From RDXT01 sp033762375 (GTDB taxonomy: Bacteria; Bacteroidota; Bacteroidia; J057), in contig JANRLQ010000027.1 in assembly GCA_033762375.1 (NCBI GenBank), positions 1 through 64,000 on the forward strand: a DNA stretch of 64,000 nucleotides. The letters are read 5' to 3'. This document shows positions 35,771-44,109 of the stretch, one piece after another; the first letter of the stretch is position 1; each line of letters opens with the position of its first letter. The notes under the pieces were generated by a model. It was given only the letters and a program-made list of their open reading frames with translations, searched no databases and was not told the DNA's origin. The translations under genes and the position numbers were made by a program.

Positions 35771-38428
35771 ATGCAATTCCCCAAGTTTTTTATCACCCTG
35801 CTCCTGTCAGTGCTCACCCTGGCAGGCCGGGCGCAGTTTCCTGCCGGTGGCAGCATGCCTGCTGGCGGATTTGACCGCAGTAAAATGAACATCGGCCGGT
35901 TTTACGGCAAGATCGTAGACGAGTCCGGCAACGGGGTGGGATACGCCCCGGTGCAGTTGTTTGGCAAAACCTTCAACCCGGCCACCCGTCAGCTGAAAGA
36001 CACCCTTTGGGCGGGGCAGCTTACCCTGGCCAATGGCGATTTTAACCTCGAAAAACTCCCCATCGTTGGTGATTTTGAGCTGGTGGTCACGTTTTTGGGA
36101 TATGCTGAGTTGCGGCAGACCGTGACATTTGGGATCAAGGCTCCGCAGATGCCTGCGGGCGGGTCACCAGGCGGTCCGCCTGCCGGGGGATTTCCGGGGG
36201 GAGGGGGTTTCCCGGGGGCAGGCATGGGGACTGCCAGCTTTGAAAAAGACCTGGGCAATATCGAGCTGACAGCCGCTACCTTCACGACCGAGGAGGTCAC
36301 CGTCTCAGCCCAGGCCTCAGTCGCTAACCTGGCCATTGACCGCAAGGTATTCCGGGTGGACAAGGACCTGACCACTGCCGGGGGCACAGCCCAGGACGCC
36401 CTCAAAAATGTGCCTTCGCTCTCTGTGGACCTTGACGGCAATGTCAGCCTGCGCAATGGCTCCCCGCAGATATTCATAGACGGACGCCCCACAACCCTGA
36501 GCCTGGACCAGATTCCCGCTTCTGAGATCGAAAGTGTGGAGGTCATCACCAATCCCTCCGCCAAGTTTGATGCGGGTGGCGGGGCTGCCGGGATCGTCAA
36601 CATTGTCCTCAAAAAAGAAAAACGCCTCGGCTACAACGGCAACCTCCGCCTCGGAGGAGACTCGCAGCTCGGCTACAACCTCGGCGGCGACCTCAACGCC
36701 CGCGGCGGCAAAGTAAACCTTTTTGCCTCTGCCATGCTGATGCAAAACCGGGGACAGGGCGAGGGCCTGACTACCCGCCAAAACCTCTTTGGAAACCCCC
36801 TCTCCAATGTCACCCAGGCGTCTGAAAACATCATGCAGGGCACCTTTGCCAATGCCCGTGCCGGAGTGGATATTTTTCTCGGCAACCGCAATACCCTCAC
36901 CTTCAGCGGGAGTTATGTAAACGGACGGTTTACGCCCAGCGACGAGATCACCACGACCACTGACTCATTGTACCTGGACCGTACCCTCAGCAGCGCCTAC
37001 ACCCGCAGCTCTGAGCAGGAGCGGCACTTCCAAAACATGGGGGCTACGGTACAGTTTAAACACCTTTTCCCCAAAAAAGGGGCCGAGTGGACGGCAGATG
37101 CCAACTATAACCGGGTCCAGTTTGAGGGAAATGGCCAGTACCTGACCCTGTACGATACCGGCCTTCAGAGCCGCGAAAAACAGGAAGCCCTGGGAGCAGG
37201 CAGTTTTATTACCCTTCAGACGGACTTTATCAATCCCCTCAGCGACAAAACCAAACTCGAAGGTGGTCTCAAAGCCACCATCCGCGACAACGAAAACGAT
37301 ACCAAAAACTTTGTTTTCAGCGAGTCCAATGACCTTTGGGTACAGTTCGCCCAGCTCTCCGACCGCTACCAGTTTGACGACGATGTATATGCGGCATATC
37401 TCCAGCTCGGCCACCAGCAGGGGGCCTGGGGCATACAGGCCGGCCTCCGGGCGGAGAGCAGCCTGTACCGGGGGGCGCTGACCGACCTGGACTCGTCTTT
37501 TACGATTGCCTATCCGATCAGCCTCTTCCCGAGTGCGTTCCTGACCCGCAAGCTCGGTGATAGCGGTGACCAGCTCCAGCTCGCCTATACCCGCCGGGTC
37601 AACCGCCCCAACTTCTTCCAGACGATGCCGTTTACGGATTTTTCTGACTCGCTCAACCTGCGCCGGGGCAATCCGCAACTCCTCCCGGAGTTTACCAACT
37701 CTGTCGAGTTGTCCTATCAGAATATCATCGCCGAGCGCCATACCCTGCTCGTATCGGCGTACTACAAGCAGGCCAGCGACCTCATTACCTCCTACCAGTT
37801 CACGGAGTACAGCGACGTGCTGGACCGCGAGGTGGTCATTACCAGCTATGCCAACGGCGACCGCGCTGCGGCCTACGGGGTGGAGTTTACGCTCAAAAAC
37901 AGCTTTGGCAGATGGCTGGACGTGACCACCAACCTCAACGTCTATCAGTCCGATGTGGACGCGAGCAATATCGAGACAGACCTGACCCTGAGCCGGGCCA
38001 GTGCCTTCCTCAAAGAAACCGTACAAATCCGCCTGCCCAAAGATTTCACGCTCCAGCTCAACGGCGAGTACCGCACCCGTGCCTCCTTCACCCCGGTGAC
38101 CAATAACGATCCTTTCCGAGGACCTGGCGGCTCTCCCAGCCAAAACACAGCCCAGGGATATACCAATGCCTATTGGTTTATGGATGCCTCTGTACGCAAG
38201 AGTTTGTTCAAAAACCAGGCATCCCTTACGCTGAGTGTGCAGGACGTATTTGCGACCCGGAAAATCGGCTCCTACACCGAGACCGGCTTTTTCACCCAGG
38301 AGACTTCCCGGCTGATGAACCCCCAGATGGTGCGGCTGAACTTCTCCTACCGGTTCGGGAAAATGGACATGTCGCTGTTCACCCGCAAAAACAACCGCGT
38401 CAACATGCAGGGTACGGACATGATGTAA
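35771..38428 (+). CDS. Outer-membrane beta-barrel receptor, TonB-dependent family
   Basis: An 885-residue exported protein: signal peptide (FFITLLLSVLTLAGRAQ), a CarboxypepD_reg-like domain (about 38-115: GRFYGKIVDESGNGVGYAPVQLFG, listed by region), a Gly/Pro-rich linker (about 120-160, repeats such as PAGG and PGGG), a plug (about 175-280: TAGGTAQDALKNVPSLSVD, IFIDGRPTTLSLDQIPASEIESVEVITNPSAKFDAGG by region) and a beta-barrel (OMP_b-brl_3 type). The final strands (RLNFSYRFGKMD) match barrel closure. No clear TonB box was seen. Such proteins import siderophores or polymers or assemble surface structures. Terminator at 38465-38515. Confidence 0.85.
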   Translation: MQFPKFFITLLLSVLTLAGRAQFPAGGSMPAGGFDRSKMNIGRFYGKIVDESGNGVGYAPVQLFGKTFNPATRQLKDTLWAGQLTLANGDFNLEKLPIVGDFELVVTFLGYAELRQTVTFGIKAPQMPAGGSPGGPPAGGFPGGGGFPGAGMGTASFEKDLGNIELTAATFTTEEVTVSAQASVANLAIDRKVFRVDKDLTTAGGTAQDALKNVPSLSVDLDGNVSLRNGSPQIFIDGRPTTLSLDQIPASEIESVEVITNPSAKFDAGGGAAGIVNIVLKKEKRLGYNGNLRLGGDSQLGYNLGGDLNARGGKVNLFASAMLMQNRGQGEGLTTRQNLFGNPLSNVTQASENIMQGTFANARAGVDIFLGNRNTLTFSGSYVNGRFTPSDEITTTTDSLYLDRTLSSAYTRSSEQERHFQNMGATVQFKHLFPKKGAEWTADANYNRVQFEGNGQYLTLYDTGLQSREKQEALGAGSFITLQTDFINPLSDKTKLEGGLKATIRDNENDTKNFVFSESNDLWVQFAQLSDRYQFDDDVYAAYLQLGHQQGAWGIQAGLRAESSLYRGALTDLDSSFTIAYPISLFPSAFLTRKLGDSGDQLQLAYTRRVNRPNFFQTMPFTDFSDSLNLRRGNPQLLPEFTNSVELSYQNIIAERHTLLVSAYYKQASDLITSYQFTEYSDVLDREVVITSYANGDRAAAYGVEFTLKNSFGRWLDVTTNLNVYQSDVDASNIETDLTLSRASAFLKETVQIRLPKDFTLQLNGEYRTRASFTPVTNNDPFRGPGGSPSQNTAQGYTNAYWFMDASVRKSLFKNQASLTLSVQDVFATRKIGSYTETGFFTQETSRLMNPQMVRLNFSYRFGKMDMSLFTRKNNRVNMQGTDMM

Positions 38429-38464
38429 GCGAAGGTATCTTAGATACGTTGAAAAGTGTTCCGG

Positions 38465-38515
38465 CACCGTCCCTGTCTGCTGCATCTGTTGCGGCGGACA
38501 GGGACGGGTGTTTTT
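38465..38515 (+). terminator. Intrinsic terminator
   Basis: A long stem (CACC-GTCCCTGTC with GACAGGGAC-G-GGTG, one bulge) closed by a partly paired loop and followed by ttttt, shortly after the receptor gene. Confidence 0.8.
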
Positions 38516-38568
38516 AGGGGGAGTGGTTTTACTGGACCCGGTCGGCGACGATCTCCAGCGTATCGGTG

Positions 38569-39036
38569 TTATATGCAAGTGCCGTAGCGCACCGTATATA
38601 TACATGAGAAGGCCAGATAGGTATCTGTCAGGCTGTCAAATGTAAACTGCCCGGTCCACTCCAGCTCACGGGTCGGGGCCTGGGCCGTCACCAGGCTGAG
38701 CGTAGGGAAAAAACCCTTCGCAACCGCCGGAATCACCCGCAATGTGATGTCAAGGGTCGTGGTGTCTATCACGCGTTGGATTTCGCAGGGCGCATGCCGA
38801 GGATCTTCACGGGGTAGTATGTTTAATTGCCCCAGACCCTCACTCAGCACGATCACCGTATCCTTAAGGGGGAATTTTTGCCCGCTAAGCGTAAGGGTGC
38901 GCACCATCCAGGTGCCTTCGAGTTGATGGGTTATCTCATCGGCTTTACGAAACTCCATCCGCTCAGTGTTGCAGCTTATGCACAGGATGAGCATGATCAC
39001 ACAGGTGGATTTTGCGATAGGTAATGTATTTTTCAT
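38569..39036 (-). CDS. Lipocalin-like lipoprotein, probably frameshifted at its end
   Basis: A 155-residue lipoprotein: hydrophobic start (STCVIMLILCISC) with lipobox Cys22, then EITHQLEGTWMVRTLTLSG, the usual opening of Bacteroidota lipocalin-like proteins. The frame stops at 38569. The neighbouring frame continues in a coding-like manner (ATALAYNTDTLEIVADRVQ) to a TAA at 38529-38531, and the junction is a TATATATA run (about 38597-38606). Adding one TA unit would join the two parts. Either a slippage mutation has shortened the protein or the base is a sequencing slip. The gene sits between a terminator and the AT-rich promoter region of the TIR locus. Confidence 0.6.
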   Translation of the reverse strand: MKNTLPIAKSTCVIMLILCISCNTERMEFRKADEITHQLEGTWMVRTLTLSGQKFPLKDTVIVLSEGLGQLNILPREDPRHAPCEIQRVIDTTTLDITLRVIPAVAKGFFPTLSLVTAQAPTRELEWTGQFTFDSLTDTYLAFSCIYTVRYGTCI

Positions 39037-39215
39037 AAAGATCGTTGCATATTACTGTTTATAAAATAAATATAGTATTAATATTAAATTAATGTTAATT
39101 AAAAATATCTAACAAGAAATTATTTTTTTCTTGGGAAGTTGACTAATTTTTTCTTACTCTTGTGTAGGGATTGTGCGTAATTCTGTTTAACTTACATAAT
39201 AAACTAAAATGCTTT

Positions 39216-39692
39216 ATGGCAAAATCAGCACGTGAATGGTTTTCAAATTGGAATATTACGTCACTAAAGATAAATGCCTCTTTTTTAGAGGTGGAGTTAG
39301 ATTTTAGAGACGAGGATAAGAAGGCTGCTTGGGAGCTTTATGTTGAACTTTTAACGCGTATTGCAACGCAGCCATTACCCAATAATCATGGTGATGAAAA
39401 GGCAGCATTAGATAGCATCTATGCTATATTTCCTACTACCAGAGACATATTAAAAAAATACGGTAGTGATTGTATTCAGTTTTCGAAAATTGCCATCATT
39501 GTACTTAACCAAATTATAAGGCCATTCACGGCAGAGTGGCATGGAAAAAGCCTGAAAGGTGATTTTAATGATCCTGTTCAATGTTTAGAATTTAGGAAGG
39601 ATCTTGAAAAGCTACAAATTAATCTAAGAAATTACATGCGATTGCTTAGTGAAATTGCACAGGTGGAAGACTTGACGGATTTAGAAGATTAG
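39216..39692 (+). CDS. Helical partner protein of the TIR-kinase gene
   Basis: A 158-residue soluble protein, mostly alpha-helical. The ATG at 39216 gives MAKSAREWFSNWNI; an in-frame upstream start adds only an unlikely tail. Blocks AAWELYVELLTRIATQPL, GDEKAALDSIYAIFPTTR, FSKIAIIVLNQIIRPFTAEWH and QVEDLTDLE are highly regular, and I recall close relatives of this sequence in many bacteria, without a known function and often beside TIR genes. It is separated from the TIR gene by 45 bases and is strongly AT-rich like it, so the two were probably acquired and act together. Confidence 0.7.
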   Translation: MAKSAREWFSNWNITSLKINASFLEVELDFRDEDKKAAWELYVELLTRIATQPLPNNHGDEKAALDSIYAIFPTTRDILKKYGSDCIQFSKIAIIVLNQIIRPFTAEWHGKSLKGDFNDPVQCLEFRKDLEKLQINLRNYMRLLSEIAQVEDLTDLED

Positions 39693-39737
39693 ATTGACTT
39701 CATCATCCAATAATAATTCAAATAATTAAGCACTATT

Positions 39738-42700
39738 ATGGCACGAGCTTTCCTTAGCTACTCGCAAAAAGACAAGGAGTCTGTTACAAAGCTTTTTGAA
39801 AAACTCAAAGAGTTTGCAAGGCCGTATTATAATAGGAATAAAAATATAAATGATCTAGAGCCAGAAATTAATATAGATATTGAGCTTATAGAAGTCGGAG
39901 ATAACTTTGTAGCGAGAATAGAACGAGCAATAAGTCTGGTTAACTATTTAATTATCATCTTGTCTGAAAACTCAGCACAAAGTAAATGGGTCTATTATGA
40001 GATAGGTCTTAGCAAGAATCTTCGCAAGAATCAAAATATCGAATTACTTCCTGTTCTTATAGACAATAACCCTCTTCCTCCTGAATTGTTGAATATTATA
40101 GGTAATATTCATGTACAAAAAATTGTTAATAGTAGTGAAGATGAGTGGGATAAATCTATCAAGCAATTAGTAAAAAAAATATATCCTCCAGATACTCGTT
40201 ATGCCTTTGATTATGAGATAGAAACGATTTGGAAAATACATCTTACAAATATTGCATCCGGAACTTTTTCTGAGGAAGAAGAAAAACGTGATATTGATAA
40301 GGAGCGGAGCAAACGAGAGGCCAAGCTGGCTCTCGAGGTAATCAAAGATAATCATAATAAAGGGAATCCTCCTAAAGTATTTGGTGCAAAAAAGGATGGG
40401 GGGCATAGATTTTGGGCATTTTTTGATTTATTGGGTGGAAGAAGGAAGAGTTTGTGGATTAGTTGGGATACGGAAGGTCTTAAACTGGTTATAATAAAAG
40501 AGGCAATTACAGAAGATAGCAGCCTAAGAATAAAGTGGGAAATTCATCAACTTAAGAAAGCTAAAACTGCTGCAAATGATAATAAAATACCTAAAATTAT
40601 TCAAGAAAATGAAGAAGATAGTATTAAGCAAGAACATAGTAATAGATGGTTTGCAATGGAGCTACAAGACTATGGGGATTTAGAATGGCAATTATATCCT
40701 GGTCGTCTAAGAAGTGACGATAGTTTTTTCACAGAAGTAGAGAGCCTACTTTTTAAAAAAAATTTGCATCAAATAATCAAACAGACTTCTGCTTATCAGA
40801 TAACTAGGAGCAAAAATAAGAGTATAGATTGGAAAAATCTAAAAGATAAACTTTTTATACCTATTGCGCAAATTATCGAAAGTATGCACATGAAGGATAT
40901 TGCTCATCTTGATATTCATCCTTCTAACATTCTGATTAGTAGTGTTCAACGAAATCAACAAGATCAACAAGATCAAAAAAATAACGAAATAAAATTTTGT
41001 TTAGCGGATTTTGATCGGTCTGTAAATGAGTATTTTGCTTATGACAAAGAGGAAGAAAGTAGTAACAAGTTTCAAGGAGATATCTATCCGGTTTTAAAGA
41101 AACTAAGAGGGCGAGGATTATTTGATGCGCCTGAAAGATTCGAAAAGGATTCTTTTTTTGAAGGGAAAGGTGCTGACGTAAAGATGGATATATTTAAGAA
41201 ATGTGATTCTTATTCTTTTGGCGTATTATTAGCAGGGGTATTGTTGAATCGCCCAGATCTTTTTGTTGAATTTACTAAAGTAGGCATTGAGTTTGATAAA
41301 TATAAAAATGATAGGGCTAAACGGAAAGATGGCACAGACAATAATTTAGAAATGAGTCATTGTTTAGACAAATTAGATAGTTTAATTGCTGATATTAAAA
41401 ATAGCGATGATTTATCGCCGCAGGCAAGAGCAATTTTAATAAAAACCTTATCGAAAACATATACAAACCGTCCTTCAATAAAAGAAATAATAGGAAAGCT
41501 CGAAAAAAGTAATAGATGGATTCCTATTCGAACCTGGAAACAATTGCGTCTTGTTTTAATTGCTATTGTAACAACAGTTTTTTGCACTTTTGCCTTATAT
41601 GGGATGTCTCTATATATAGATAATTTTTATTATAAAGTATATGGTGAAACACAAAAAGAGGAGACTTTGAATGGAAAAATCGTATGGAACGAAGAAGACA
41701 ATGTGTTAGTAAAAGGGCACTTGTTTATTAAAGATTCTCTCATTATTAAGCCGGGCACAATTGTCAGAATGGAGAGGGAATCAAGTATTACTATTTGTCA
41801 GGGAGCATATATAAAAGCAGAAGGAACCTCTAATAGCATAATTGCATTTGTTCCATTTCTTGGTAACAATTCTAAATTTAAATTTATTTACAACTTATTT
41901 AAGGGCGATGAAATATCTCCTGAGGCTGGATTTTGGGGAGGGCTTACCATATGCGGGCCTGTATGTGAGAGAGTGGGTAATAAGTTAAATAAATTAGAGT
42001 TTTTTAGTAACTTAGATTCAACTAAAGTTAAGGAATATATGTGGGCTTATGGAGATTCAACAAAGATTAACAAGCAAGGATCAGTACTTTCTTATGTTGT
42101 TATTGCATATGCTGGAGACGATCCTCATCAAAGCACATCAAACTCATTTAATGCGCTATCTTTAGCTGGGGTTGATTCATCTACTAAAATCAGTAATGTC
42201 TGTATTTTTGAATCTGGAGACGATGGTATAGAGTTTTATGGAGGATATGGTAGATTGAGTAATATTATGATTTTTAATACAAATGATGATTACTTTGACT
42301 TTGAGGAACGATTAACATCTAAAGTGCAGATCGATCAAGTTTTTATCTGCTCTACTAATCCGACTTACATTGCCGGAGATAATGGAGATCCAGGTAGATA
42401 TATTTTTGAGGGACTTTCTGAGGGTGAAAAGAAAAGCTTTAATTTTAAGGATTTCACAATTGTTTCTTCTAAGCAGTCTCCCTCAAAAGACACTTTAGCT
42501 AATACATTAAGTGATGTATTTAATGACTCGAAAAGGCGTGGCCAAATTAATACGCTAGAACTTAGTCTTTGGTTTAAAGGCGTAGATAATTCATATGATT
42601 ATATGGCTAATGACAATAAATTTAATTTCGAATATAAATCACGTACTGACAATTCAACATTGATACCTACATGGTTGAATGCAAATTTTATTAACAAAAT

Positions 42701-42770
42701 AGATACTTTAAGAAAACATTATTTAACTCCTCGAGTAGATTTTAGATCACTTAAAAAGACGTATTTTTAA
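39738..42770 (+). CDS. TIR-kinase-transmembrane-beta-helix receptor-like protein
   Basis: A 1010-residue protein with four parts. Residues 1-140: TIR domain starting at ARAFLSYSQKDKE, with the conserved W84 and catalytic-type Glu88 (SKWVYYEIGLS). About 210-590: a protein-kinase-like domain with loop HLDIHPSNIL (Asp392, Asn397), ADFDRS as DFG equivalent (Asp424), DAPERF and a helix DSYSFGVLLAGVLL. Residues 603-627: one membrane helix (LVLIAIVTTVFCTFALYG). About 640-1010: an extracytoplasmic right-handed beta-helix-like domain (IIKPGTIVRMERESSITI, AGFWGGLTICGP, NALSLAGVDS, SGDDGIEFYGG) as seen in Bacteroidota surface proteins. TIR domains cleave NAD or make signal nucleotides. The gene is very AT-rich. 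Signal transduction from outside to a TIR effector is an inference. Confidence 0.8.
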   Translation: MARAFLSYSQKDKESVTKLFEKLKEFARPYYNRNKNINDLEPEINIDIELIEVGDNFVARIERAISLVNYLIIILSENSAQSKWVYYEIGLSKNLRKNQNIELLPVLIDNNPLPPELLNIIGNIHVQKIVNSSEDEWDKSIKQLVKKIYPPDTRYAFDYEIETIWKIHLTNIASGTFSEEEEKRDIDKERSKREAKLALEVIKDNHNKGNPPKVFGAKKDGGHRFWAFFDLLGGRRKSLWISWDTEGLKLVIIKEAITEDSSLRIKWEIHQLKKAKTAANDNKIPKIIQENEEDSIKQEHSNRWFAMELQDYGDLEWQLYPGRLRSDDSFFTEVESLLFKKNLHQIIKQTSAYQITRSKNKSIDWKNLKDKLFIPIAQIIESMHMKDIAHLDIHPSNILISSVQRNQQDQQDQKNNEIKFCLADFDRSVNEYFAYDKEEESSNKFQGDIYPVLKKLRGRGLFDAPERFEKDSFFEGKGADVKMDIFKKCDSYSFGVLLAGVLLNRPDLFVEFTKVGIEFDKYKNDRAKRKDGTDNNLEMSHCLDKLDSLIADIKNSDDLSPQARAILIKTLSKTYTNRPSIKEIIGKLEKSNRWIPIRTWKQLRLVLIAIVTTVFCTFALYGMSLYIDNFYYKVYGETQKEETLNGKIVWNEEDNVLVKGHLFIKDSLIIKPGTIVRMERESSITICQGAYIKAEGTSNSIIAFVPFLGNNSKFKFIYNLFKGDEISPEAGFWGGLTICGPVCERVGNKLNKLEFFSNLDSTKVKEYMWAYGDSTKINKQGSVLSYVVIAYAGDDPHQSTSNSFNALSLAGVDSSTKISNVCIFESGDDGIEFYGGYGRLSNIMIFNTNDDYFDFEERLTSKVQIDQVFICSTNPTYIAGDNGDPGRYIFEGLSEGEKKSFNFKDFTIVSSKQSPSKDTLANTLSDVFNDSKRRGQINTLELSLWFKGVDNSYDYMANDNKFNFEYKSRTDNSTLIPTWLNANFINKIDTLRKHYLTPRVDFRSLKKTYF

Positions 42771-42837
42771 TACTTATACTGCGCTCTAATCATACTACTG
42801 TACATTTTTGAATTCAAGCACTCTTGACTGATCTCAA

Positions 42838-42855
42838 AGCCTCATACATGAGGCT
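42838..42855. terminator. Short hairpin after the TIR locus
   Basis: An 8-bp perfect stem, agcctcat and atgaggct, with a 2-base loop, about 68 bases after the TIR gene stop. No T-run; a weak candidate terminator. Confidence 0.4.
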
Positions 42856-42875
42856 AAAGGCGGTCGTTGAGCGGT

Positions 42876-42942
42876 GCGCTGAGCGCAGCCGAAGCGTGGT
42901 ATGCTGAGCCTGCCGAAGCGCTGCACTGAGCCTGTCGAAGTG
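42876..42942. repeat. Degenerate tandem repeat, unit about 22-25 bp
   Basis: Three copies of a ctgagc...cgaag core: gcgctgagcgcagccgaagcg, tatgctgagcctgccgaagcg and gcactgagcctgtcgaagtg. The type of sequence (CTGAGCCTGTCGAAG) is one I have met dispersed in Bacteroidota genomes. It separates the AT-rich TIR island from the enoyl-CoA hydratase gene. Confidence 0.7.
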
Positions 42943-43135
42943 TACGGAGTCGAAACGACCCGAAATGAAAATGTCCAGTAGTATGAATCTCTACTAGCAG
43001 GGCAAAAATGCTAGCGTATACAAATAGTGTATCCAGCATAGTACAAGAGTTATCTGCCTGCCTCCCTCTCTCCAGTTGTTTTCTCCACCAAAAAAACCCA
43101 ATTTTCCCCGCATAAACCGCTAACGGTCCTGACCT

Positions 43136-43933
43136 ATGCATGCCTATCGCACCCTGACGACGGAGATTACAGATCATACGCTGATTATCAGGCTCAACCG
43201 CCCTGAGGTGATGAACGCCCTGAACCGGGCCACGCTGGAGGATATCCACGAGGTCGTGCAGCTCCTCAACAGCCAGCCGGGTATCCTCGGTGCGATTATC
43301 ACCGGGGCAGGGGACAAGGCCTTTGCGGCAGGGGCTGATATCGCTGAACTGGCAGCCCTCAATGGCCCTGACGCCCTGACGGCCAGCAGATTTGGGCAGG
43401 AAGTGTTTTTTGCGATCGAAAACTCACCCAAACCCGTCATTGCTGCCGTAAATGGGTTTGCCCTCGGAGGCGGCTGTGAGCTGGCGATGGCCTGCCACAT
43501 GCGTATCGCCGCTGAGAATGCGCGGTTTGGACAGCCAGAGGTCAAGCTGGGTCTCCTGGCAGGCTACGGCGGCACCCAGCGCCTTGCCCAGCTCATCGGG
43601 CGCGGCAAGGCTACGGAGCTCCTCATCACCGGTGACATGATCACGGCGGAGGAGGCCTATCGCCTCGGGCTCGTCAACTATGTCACCACCCGCGGCGAAC
43701 TCCTCGAAAAATGCCAGGACATCCTCCGCAAGGCCTACCAGCAGTCTCCCCTCGCCATTCACTATACCCTCGACGCCGTCAACGCCGCCTACCTCACCCG
43801 CAATGGCTACGGCAACCGCAATGGCTACGAGGTCGAGGCCGAAAACTTCTCCCAGGCCGTCGTATCAGATGACGCCCGCGAAGGGATGTCGGCTTTCCTC
43901 GAAAAACGCAAACCGACTTTTACCGGTAAGTAA
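43136..43933 (+). CDS. Enoyl-CoA hydratase/isomerase family protein
   Basis: A 265-residue crotonase-fold enzyme. Oxyanion-hole residues lie in AAGAD (about 64-68) and NGFALGGGCE (106-115); both catalytic acids of true hydratases are in place at Glu115 and Glu135 (FGQPEVKLG), followed by GGTQRL. It hydrates trans-2-enoyl-CoA in beta-oxidation or related pathways in the cytoplasm. Length is normal for the family. No other fatty-acid gene is adjacent, so its pathway is open. GC-rich codon use is typical for this genome, in contrast to the island just upstream. Confidence 0.93.
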   Translation: MHAYRTLTTEITDHTLIIRLNRPEVMNALNRATLEDIHEVVQLLNSQPGILGAIITGAGDKAFAAGADIAELAALNGPDALTASRFGQEVFFAIENSPKPVIAAVNGFALGGGCELAMACHMRIAAENARFGQPEVKLGLLAGYGGTQRLAQLIGRGKATELLITGDMITAEEAYRLGLVNYVTTRGELLEKCQDILRKAYQQSPLAIHYTLDAVNAAYLTRNGYGNRNGYEVEAENFSQAVVSDDAREGMSAFLEKRKPTFTGK

Positions 43934-44050
43934 GGTCCCTGCTCGGGTGCCGCAGCAAGGCGGTATCACTTCATCAGGGCTGGCACCACCCAGCTTGTGG
44001 CACCAGGGGTGACCATTGGGTGAAAAGTTCCTGGATACAGCAGGGATCAT

Positions 44051-44080
44051 TTTGCCTGTCCGGGTTTTTCGGTATCTTGA
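44051..44080 (+). promoter_or_regulatory. Candidate Bacteroidota sigma-A promoter
   Basis: tttg (44051-44054) and tatcttga (44073-44080) are 18 bases apart and resemble the TTTG / TAnnTTTG pair of Bacteroidota promoters, with a deviation in the last bases. The start codon of the next gene is 30 bases downstream. Confidence 0.35.
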
Positions 44081-44109
44081 GGCAGCTTGATTACTGGCAA
44101 CAAAGGACT

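Noticed and set aside
42838..42960. A CRISPR-like or attachment-site reading of the repeats after the TIR gene
   Set aside because: Units are degenerate, unequal in length and have no spacers; no duplicate was found at the other side of the island.
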